Notes under the pieces: model-generated | Told to the model about the DNA's origin: nothing | What the model saw: only the letters and a program-made list of their open reading frames with translations | Databases searched by the model: none | Shown here: in pieces, positions 57,501 through 64,000 of the stretch | Position numbering within the stretch: the first letter of the stretch is position 1 | How the letters are laid out: every line of letters starts with the position of its first letter | Translations under genes and position numbers: made by a program | DNA from: Klebsiella africana | Lineage (GTDB): Bacteria > Pseudomonadota > Gammaproteobacteria > Enterobacterales > Enterobacteriaceae | Assembly (NCBI RefSeq): GCF_020526085.1 | Contig: NZ_CP084874.1 | Coordinates: forward strand, 434,001-498,000 | Reading direction: 5' to 3' | Length of the DNA stretch: 64,000 nucleotides

Positions 57501-58302
57501 CGAATGCTGGCTGTGGGGACAAAAATATGGCCGTATCGACGGCGATGTGACGATCAAGGGCGATACCTTAACGCTTACCAACGGCCTGGTGGATACCGGG
57601 TTTGGCCGGCTGACAACCGACGGCGTGTGGGTGAACGCGCCTTCCGGGGTACGCACATCGCTAAAAGGCAGACTGCATGGCAATAAAACGGATGAGTTTG
57701 CGGATTTCTTCGGCGTTTCCACGCCGGTGAAGGATTCGTCGTTTGATATCGACTACGATCTGCACTGGCGCGCGCCGCCCTGGTCGCCAGATGTGGCGTC
57801 GCTCAATGGCATCATTAAAAGCCACCTGGGCAAGGGGCAGTTCACCGATCTGAGTACCGGACACGCAGGACAACTGCTGCGTTTGCTGAGCGTCGATGCC
57901 CTGCTGCGCAAGCTACGTTTTGACTTTAGCGATACCTTCAGCGAAGGCTTTTACTTCGACTCGATTAACAGTACGGCATGGATTAAGGATGGCGTACTGC
58001 ATACCGATGATACCCTGGTAGATGGCCTTGAAGCGGATATTGCTATGAAAGGATCGGTCGATCTGGTGCGTCGCCAGCTGGATCTGCAGGCGGTAGTCGC
58101 GCCGGAGATCTCCGCGACCGTCGGCGTGGCAGCGGCCTTTGCCGTCAACCCCATCGTCGGCGCGGCGGTGTTTGCCGCCAGCAAGGTGCTGGGGCCGCTG
58201 TGGAACAAAGTCTCGATACTGCGCTATCGCATCACCGGCCCGATTGACCAGCCGCAGATCAATGAAGTGCTGCGCCAGGCGCGCAGCAACAAAAAGCAAT
58301 GA
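54505..58302 (+). CDS. yhdP: AsmA-like phospholipid-transport protein YhdP
   Basis: A very large inner membrane-anchored periplasmic protein. In E. coli YhdP, with TamB and YdbH, forms long hydrophobic-groove bridges that carry phospholipids to the outer membrane. The 1265 residues begin with one membrane helix (about 6-28) followed by AsmA/DUF3971-type repeats rich in beta structure, and an AsmA C-terminal domain (about 1050-1240). Starts at GTG behind AAGGAGAG. The length is essentially that of E. coli. Confidence 0.95.
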   Translation: MRRLPGILLLTVATLIVIVALLVSGLRLVLPQLDAWRPQLLEKISTLTGAPVDASQISASWQNFGPTLDVRDIHVGLKDGGTMAVKRVTLALDVWQSLLHMRWQFRDLTFWQLQVHTNTPIQTNDGGDSLKGDRISDLFLRQFDHFTLRDSHLSFLTLSGQRAELAVPQLTWLNGRNRHRAEGQLSLSSLTGQHGVMQVRMDLRDEDGLLNKGRVWLQADDIDVKPWLGRWMQDNIALKSARFSLEGWMTIEKGDVASGDVWLKKGGASWQGDNEVHHLSVDNLTAHLSHDKQSWGFYIPDTRIAIDDKPWPSGALAMAWIPAQDVGGNDGQRSDELRIRASNLALTGLSGLQPFADKLAPSLGELWRTTQPSGKINLLALDIPLQATEKTRFQVQWSDLAWKQWKLLPGAEHFSGSLAGSVEHGELRARMAKALMPYAGVFRAPLEIAAGEATLSWVKNDKGFMLDGHDIDVQATGVRARGGFRYLQPQGDDPWLGILAGISTNDGGQAWRYFPENLMGKALVDYLSGAIKAGQASDATLVYGGNPHLFPYPHNEGQFQVYVPLKNATFAFQPDWPALTGLNIDLNFINNGLWMRADKAMLGNVTASNLDAAIPDYAQEKLLIDADIKGPGKEVGPYFNTTPLKESLGAALDSLQLDGDVSARLHLNIPLDGEMTTAKGDVHLKNNSLFIKPLDTTLHNLSGDFSFVNGDLNSQTLSATWFNQPLNLNFSTREGEKAFQVDVGMNANWQPSRTGLLPKAVNEALSGSVPWDGKVAIELPYHGNASYKVDINGDLKNVSSRLPSPVSKPAGEPLPVKINVVGGLNSFDLTGSVGAKNHINSRWLLNHKLTLDRAILTTDSKGLSPLPDQSGVELNLPPMDGAQWLALFQNGAANEVSSSVLFPSRIVLQTPSLALAGQQWNNVSLMSQPVAGGSQVEAHGREINATLTMRDNAPWLANVRYLYFNPTSASGQAGTGNAVPQAETRLDFHGWPDLQLRCAECWLWGQKYGRIDGDVTIKGDTLTLTNGLVDTGFGRLTTDGVWVNAPSGVRTSLKGRLHGNKTDEFADFFGVSTPVKDSSFDIDYDLHWRAPPWSPDVASLNGIIKSHLGKGQFTDLSTGHAGQLLRLLSVDALLRKLRFDFSDTFSEGFYFDSINSTAWIKDGVLHTDDTLVDGLEADIAMKGSVDLVRRQLDLQAVVAPEISATVGVAAAFAVNPIVGAAVFAASKVLGPLWNKVSILRYRITGPIDQPQINEVLRQARSNKKQ

Positions 58303-58342
58303 TTTGACGATTGCCGGGAATTGCCGCAATCTCAATAGATAG

Positions 58343-59836
<1,494 letters not shown>

Positions 59837-59845
59837 TCCTTACCA

Positions 59846-59868
59846 GGTTCCCGGCACCGCCGGGAACC
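59846..59868. terminator. Hairpin between tldD and aaeR
   Basis: GGTTCCCGGC and GCCGGGAACC pair perfectly around a three-base loop, placed exactly between the two convergent stop codons. No T run follows on either side, so termination may be weak or factor-assisted. Confidence 0.7.
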
Positions 59869-59871
59869 GCT

Positions 59872-60801
59872 TCATCGGGCGATTCCGCGCCCGTGCATCC
59901 CCTGATAAATTTTTGCCACGTCGACAAAATACTCCGTCAGATAGTTGATGCAGACCTGCACTTTCAGCGGCAGTTTATCCTTTTCCGTATACAGGGCATA
60001 GACCGGTCGCGGATCGGATTGATAGCTGGGCAGCAGGATCTCCAGCTCACCGTGGTTGATCTCCTCGATCGCCCACATCAGCGGTACGTAAGCGATGCCC
60101 ACCCCAGCCGTCAGCCAGCGCACCAGGGTCATGGGATCGTTGGTTACAAAGCGACCCTGCGGGGTTACCCGGGTTGAGATCCCTTCCGGGGCAATAATTT
60201 CAAATTCGTTGTCCGGCCGCACGCTATATTCCAGCCATGCATGGCTGGTCAGGTCGGCCGGTTTTTCCGGATAGCCCGCTTGTGTCAGGTAGCTTTTGGC
60301 GGCGCATAACACCATCGGCATTGAGCCCAGGCGGCGGGAAAAGAGGCTGGAATCCTGCAGCGCGCCAACGCGGATAACCACGTCAAGGCCATCGGCGATC
60401 AGGTCTGGCGCAGGTATGCCGGTGACCAGATTTACGGAGAGTCCAGGGTATTCTTTCAGCATCTCCGCGGTTATGCGAGCCAGGACATTTTGTGCCATAG
60501 TTGAAGAGCAGCCGATGCGCAGCGTCCCGATTGGCGTGTTGTTAAATGCGTATAATTGCTCATGGACATCCTGCGCTTCAAAGAGCATCCTACGGCAGCC
60601 CTGGTAATAGATTTTACCGGCTTCTGTTAAGCCAAGGCTGCGGGTGCTGCGGTTAAGCAGCTTCACCTGCAGTTCATCCTCCAGTTTAGCAACGGTCTGG
60701 CTGATCGAGGAAACGCTCATCTGAAGCTGGCGGGCCGCCGCGGTGAATGAACCTAATTCGACCACTTTGGCGAAGACGGACATGCGTTTTAATCGTTCCA
60801 T
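59872..60801 (-). CDS. aaeR: LysR-family regulator AaeR
   Basis: Activates the divergent aaeXAB efflux operon in response to hydroxylated aromatic acids such as 4-hydroxybenzoate. The 309 residues match the E. coli length, with an N-terminal winged helix (GSFTAAARQLQMSVSSISQTV at about 17-37) and a two-lobe effector domain. It lies head-to-head with aaeX across a 132-base gap, the standard LysR layout. Confidence 0.93.
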   Translation of the reverse strand: MERLKRMSVFAKVVELGSFTAAARQLQMSVSSISQTVAKLEDELQVKLLNRSTRSLGLTEAGKIYYQGCRRMLFEAQDVHEQLYAFNNTPIGTLRIGCSSTMAQNVLARITAEMLKEYPGLSVNLVTGIPAPDLIADGLDVVIRVGALQDSSLFSRRLGSMPMVLCAAKSYLTQAGYPEKPADLTSHAWLEYSVRPDNEFEIIAPEGISTRVTPQGRFVTNDPMTLVRWLTAGVGIAYVPLMWAIEEINHGELEILLPSYQSDPRPVYALYTEKDKLPLKVQVCINYLTEYFVDVAKIYQGMHGRGIAR

Positions 60802-60819
60802 TATTCACTCTGGCTTAAA

Positions 60820-60835
60820 AGTGATTTAGATCACA
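60820..60835. promoter_or_regulatory. Probable CRP site between aaeR and aaeX
   Basis: AGTGA-TTTAGA-TCACA differs by one base from the CRP core TGTGA-N6-TCACA. It lies just 19 bases upstream of the aaeR start and about 100 before aaeX, so it could activate aaeXAB and affect aaeR. CRP binding is inferred only from the match. Confidence 0.62.
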
Positions 60836-60933
60836 CATTATAGATAATGCTGCAATTGTTACGTTAATATATTGTTAGCTACATAATAAACGCATCTCGC
60901 TCACTACCTGTACGCTTCTTATTCAAGGTCATC

Positions 60934-61137
60934 ATGAGTCTGTTTCCTGTCATCGTGATTTTCGGCTTATCGTTTCCGCCGATCTTCTTCGAGTTACTGT
61001 TGTCGCTGGCCATCTTCTGGCTGGTGCACCGGTTGCTGGTTCCGACCGGCATCTACGATTTTGTCTGGCACCCTGCACTGTTTAATACGGCGCTTTATTG
61101 CTGCCTTTTTTATTTGATATCGCGCTTGTTCGTTTGA
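60934..61137 (+). CDS. aaeX: Small membrane protein AaeX
   Basis: A 67-residue DUF1656 membrane protein with two helices (about 5-30 and 45-65). It is the first gene of the aaeXAB operon. Its role is not established; related small proteins accompany many FUSC-type efflux pumps. aaeA follows after seven bases. Confidence 0.93.
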
Positions 61138-61144
61138 GGTTGAT

Positions 61145-62077
61145 GTGAAAACACTAACAAGAAATATCCTCCGTACCGCTATTACCGTGATACTGGTCAT
61201 TCTGGCCTTTGTGGCGATTTTCCGCGCCTGGGTCTATTACACCGCCTCGCCGTGGACGCGGGATGCGCGCTTTAGCGCTGATATTGTGGCCATTGCACCG
61301 GATGTCTCGGGGCTGATTTCCCAGGTAAACGTCAAGGATAACCAACTGGTTAAGAAAGACCAGGTATTGTTCGTTATTGACCAACCTCGTTACCAAAAAG
61401 CGTTGGATCAGGCAGAGGCCGATGTCGCCTACTACCAGACGTTAGCCCAGGAGAAACGCGTTGAAGCCGGTCGACGCAATAAGCTCGGCGTACAGGCGAT
61501 GTCGCGGGAAGAGATAGACCAGGCGAATAACGTGCTGCAAACCGTTGAGCATCAGCTGGCGAAAGCCGTGGCCAGCCGCGATCTGGCCAGGCTGGATCTG
61601 GAACGCACGGTGATCCGCGCCCCTGCGGATGGCTGGGTGACCAACCTGAATGTCTATAACGGAGAATTTATCACCCGCGGTTCTACTGCAGTGGCGCTGG
61701 TGAAAGAGAATACCTTTTACGTCATGGCCTATCTGGAAGAAACCAAGCTGGAAGGCGTCCGCCCCGGTTACCGTGCAGAGATTACCCCGCTTGGCAGCAG
61801 CAAAACCATGAAAGGCACCGTGGACAGTATCGCCGCGGGGGTGACCAACGCCAGCAGCAGCAGCGACTCGAAAGGCATGGCCTCGGTCGACTCTAACCTT
61901 GAATGGGTGCGTCTGGCGCAGCGTGTGCCGGTGCGTATTCGCCTCGACCACCAGCAGGGAAACCTGTGGCCGTCAGGCACTACCGCGACGGTCGTCATCA
62001 CCGGTAAAGAAGACCGTGACACCAGCCAGGCTAACTTCTTCCAGAAACTGGCTATGCGCCTGCGCGAATTCGGTTAA
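61145..62077 (+). CDS. aaeA: Aromatic acid efflux adaptor AaeA
   Basis: A membrane fusion protein that works with AaeB to expel aromatic carboxylic acids. The 310 residues have one N-terminal membrane helix (about 10-30), lipoyl halves ([20 protein letters not shown] at about 52-71, and [11 protein letters not shown]), a coiled-coil hairpin between them, and a beta-barrel domain. Translation starts at GTG; the overlapping ATG two bases earlier is in another frame and is followed by a stop. Confidence 0.95.
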   Translation: MKTLTRNILRTAITVILVILAFVAIFRAWVYYTASPWTRDARFSADIVAIAPDVSGLISQVNVKDNQLVKKDQVLFVIDQPRYQKALDQAEADVAYYQTLAQEKRVEAGRRNKLGVQAMSREEIDQANNVLQTVEHQLAKAVASRDLARLDLERTVIRAPADGWVTNLNVYNGEFITRGSTAVALVKENTFYVMAYLEETKLEGVRPGYRAEITPLGSSKTMKGTVDSIAAGVTNASSSSDSKGMASVDSNLEWVRLAQRVPVRIRLDHQQGNLWPSGTTATVVITGKEDRDTSQANFFQKLAMRLREFG

Positions 62078-62082
62078 TCGCT

Positions 62083-64000
62083 ATGGGGACATATACCATT
62101 GCTCCCCGGCACCTCCGCTTTGCTATTAAGCTTGCATGCGCGGTGGTGTTGGCGCTGTTCGTCGGTTTCCATTTTCAGCTCGAAACGCCGCGCTGGGCGG
62201 TGCTGACGGCGGCGATCGTCGCTGCCGGGCCAGCGTTTGCCGCCGGGGGAGAGCCGTACTCTGGCGCGATTCGCTATCGCGGGATGTTACGTATTGCCGG
62301 GACCTTTATTGGCTGTATTGCCGCGCTGGTCATTATCATCCTGATGATCCGCGCTCCTCTGCTAATGATGCTGGTTTGCTGCCTGTGGGCTGGGTTTTGT
62401 ACCTGGATCTCCTCGCTGGTCAAGGTCGAGAACTCCTATGCCTGGGGGCTGGCCGGGTACACCGCGCTGATTATCATTATCACTATCCATACTGATCCGA
62501 TGCTGGCGCCGCAGTTTGCCGTTGAGCGCTGCAGCGAAATTGTTATCGGTATTGTTAGCGCCATCGTCGCTGACCTACTGTTCTCTCCGCGTTCGATTAA
62601 AAAAGAGATCGACCTTGAGCTGGATAACCTGCTGATTGCGCAATATAAGCTGATGCAGCTATGCGTTGCGCATGGCGACAAAGAGGAAGTGGATCAGGCC
62701 TGGGGAGCACTGGTGCGTCGCACTGCGGCCCTGGAAGGCATGCGTAGTAACCTGATTATGGAATCTTCACGCTGGGCGAAGGCGAATCAGCGTCTGAAAG
62801 CCATCAATACCCTTTCGTTAACGCTTATTACCCAGGCTTGTGAAACCTACCTGATCCAGAACTCGCGCCCGGAAATGGTGACGGATGATTACCGCGAACT
62901 GTTCGCCGAGCCGGTTGAGACGGTTCAGGATGTCCACCAGCAGCTGAAGCGTATGCGCCGGTTCCTGACCTGGAAAGGCGAGCATAATACGCCAGTCACG
63001 ATCTATAGCTGGGTGGGTGCCGCTACGCGCTATTTATTACTTAAGCGTGGCGTGGTCGGCAACACCAAGATCAGCCGCATCGAAGAGGGCGTATTGCGTG
63101 GCGAAACGGTGGTCAAAGTAGAGTCCGCCGAACGTCATCACGCGATGGTAAACTTCTGGCGCACCTCCGTCTCCTGTATTCTCGGGACGCTGTTCTGGCT
63201 GTGGACGGGCTGGACTTCAGGCAGCGGCGCGATGGTAATGATTGCCGTGGTTACCGCGCTGGCCATGCGTCTGCCGAATCCCCGAATGGTGGCGATAGAT
63301 TTCCTCTACGGCACCCTGGCGGCGTTACCGCTGGGCACCTTGTACTTCCTGGTGATCATGCCGGCGACGCAGCAGAGCATGCTGCTGCTCTGCATTAGCC
63401 TGGCGGCGATGGCGTTCTTTATCGGGATAGAAGTGCAGAAAAGGCGTCTCGGATCGTTGGGGGCGCTGGCGAGCACCATTAACATTCTGGTGCTGGATAA
63501 TCCGATGCAGTTCCAGTTCAGTCAGTTCCTCGACAGCGCGCTGGGGCAGATTGTCGGTTGTTTTCTTGCCCTGATGGTCATTCTCATTGTCAGGGATAAC
63601 TCACGGGCCAGAACCGGTCGGGTGCTGTTGAACCAGTTTGTCTCGGCGGCGGTTTCTTCGCTGACCACCAACTCGGCGCGTCGCAAAGAGAATCATCTGC
63701 CCGCACTCTATCAGCAGCTGTTTTTATTGCTCAATAAATTTCCTGGCGATGTCGCTCGCTTCCGTTTGGCACTGACGTTGATTATCGCCCATCAGCGCCT
63801 GCGTGATGCGCCCGTTCCGGTAAATGACGATCTGTCGGCGTTCCATCGACAGTTACGCCGTACTGCGGATCATGTGATTTCCGCCGGCAGCGATGATAAG
63901 CGTCGGCGCTATTTCACTCAGCTGCTGGCTGAGCTTGACGTCTACCAGGAGAAGCTACGGGTTTGGGAGGCCTCGCCGCAGGTGACCGAACCGGTGCGGC
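62083..64000 (+). CDS. aaeB: Aromatic acid efflux transporter AaeB, 3' end missing
   Basis: A FUSC-family inner membrane transporter that extrudes p-hydroxybenzoate and related acids, acting as a relief valve. The frame from ATG at 62083 stays open to the end of the window, 639 codons of an expected 655, so only about 16 residues are missing. Two blocks of membrane helices are visible (about 12-165 and 365-510), each followed by a cytoplasmic part. It begins five bases after aaeA. Confidence 0.94.
   Translation, partial: MGTYTIAPRHLRFAIKLACAVVLALFVGFHFQLETPRWAVLTAAIVAAGPAFAAGGEPYSGAIRYRGMLRIAGTFIGCIAALVIIILMIRAPLLMMLVCCLWAGFCTWISSLVKVENSYAWGLAGYTALIIIITIHTDPMLAPQFAVERCSEIVIGIVSAIVADLLFSPRSIKKEIDLELDNLLIAQYKLMQLCVAHGDKEEVDQAWGALVRRTAALEGMRSNLIMESSRWAKANQRLKAINTLSLTLITQACETYLIQNSRPEMVTDDYRELFAEPVETVQDVHQQLKRMRRFLTWKGEHNTPVTIYSWVGAATRYLLLKRGVVGNTKISRIEEGVLRGETVVKVESAERHHAMVNFWRTSVSCILGTLFWLWTGWTSGSGAMVMIAVVTALAMRLPNPRMVAIDFLYGTLAALPLGTLYFLVIMPATQQSMLLLCISLAAMAFFIGIEVQKRRLGSLGALASTINILVLDNPMQFQFSQFLDSALGQIVGCFLALMVILIVRDNSRARTGRVLLNQFVSAAVSSLTTNSARRKENHLPALYQQLFLLLNKFPGDVARFRLALTLIIAHQRLRDAPVPVNDDLSAFHRQLRRTADHVISAGSDDKRRRYFTQLLAELDVYQEKLRVWEASPQVTEPVR

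Overview
The window comes from the chromosome of an enterobacterium. The 16S rRNA variable regions read like Klebsiella in the broad sense (K. aerogenes is my lean, without certainty), and almost every protein is a close relative of its Escherichia coli K-12 counterpart in nearly the same gene order as the tufA to aaeB segment of that genome. No phage, insertion sequence, CRISPR array, integron or obvious genomic island is visible.

Layout. (1) 1-2.4 kb: 3' part of tufA, then the iron pair bfd-bfr and a short orphan prepilin peptidase on the minus strand. (2) 2.4-16.4 kb: the S10, spc and alpha ribosomal protein operons with secY and rpoA, including the L4-controlled S10 leader, the S8 site and the S4-binding alpha leader. 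(3) 16.4-19.5 kb: yhdN, zntR, arfA with its internal RNase III hairpin, and mscL and trkA on the minus strand. (4) 19.5-26.7 kb: rsmB-fmt-def (minus) divergent from dprA-smg-yrdD-tsaC-aroE-yrdB (plus), with yrdA convergent. (5) 26.7-32.5 kb: an rrnD-type rRNA operon, 16S-23S-5S-tRNA-Thr(GGT)-5S, whose 16S-23S spacer carries no tRNA gene. (6) 32.5-40 kb: lipoprotein yhdV, RND pump acrEF with divergent TetR regulator envR/acrS, and dusB-fis. (7) 40-45.3 kb: aroQ-accB-accC-yhdT-panF-prmA on the minus strand. (8) 45.4-49.5 kb: methionine sulfoxide repair pair msrPQ and csrD. (9) 49.8-59.9 kb: mreBCD, the Maf-type pyrophosphatase, rng, yhdP and tldD. (10) 59.9-64 kb: aaeR and aaeXAB, the last gene cut by the window edge.

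Most of the DNA serves translation: ribosomal proteins, rRNA, RNA polymerase alpha, protein export through SecY, formyl-Met synthesis and removal (Fmt, Def), tRNA modification (TsaC, DusB), rRNA methylation (RsmB), ribosomal protein methylation (PrmA), ribosome rescue (ArfA) and Fis, which activates rRNA promoters. The remainder covers envelope growth, fatty acid and shikimate metabolism, efflux and metal homeostasis.

I did not find a convincing undescribed multi-gene system. The most notable signals are local: the tRNA-less rRNA spacer, two 5S genes with compensating base-pair changes, a decayed copy of an rrn terminator region, strong palindromes between acrE and envR, the extended arfA frame running into mscL, an N-terminally short prepilin peptidase and a short MreC tail. 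Comparisons with E. coli are from memory, not from a database search.
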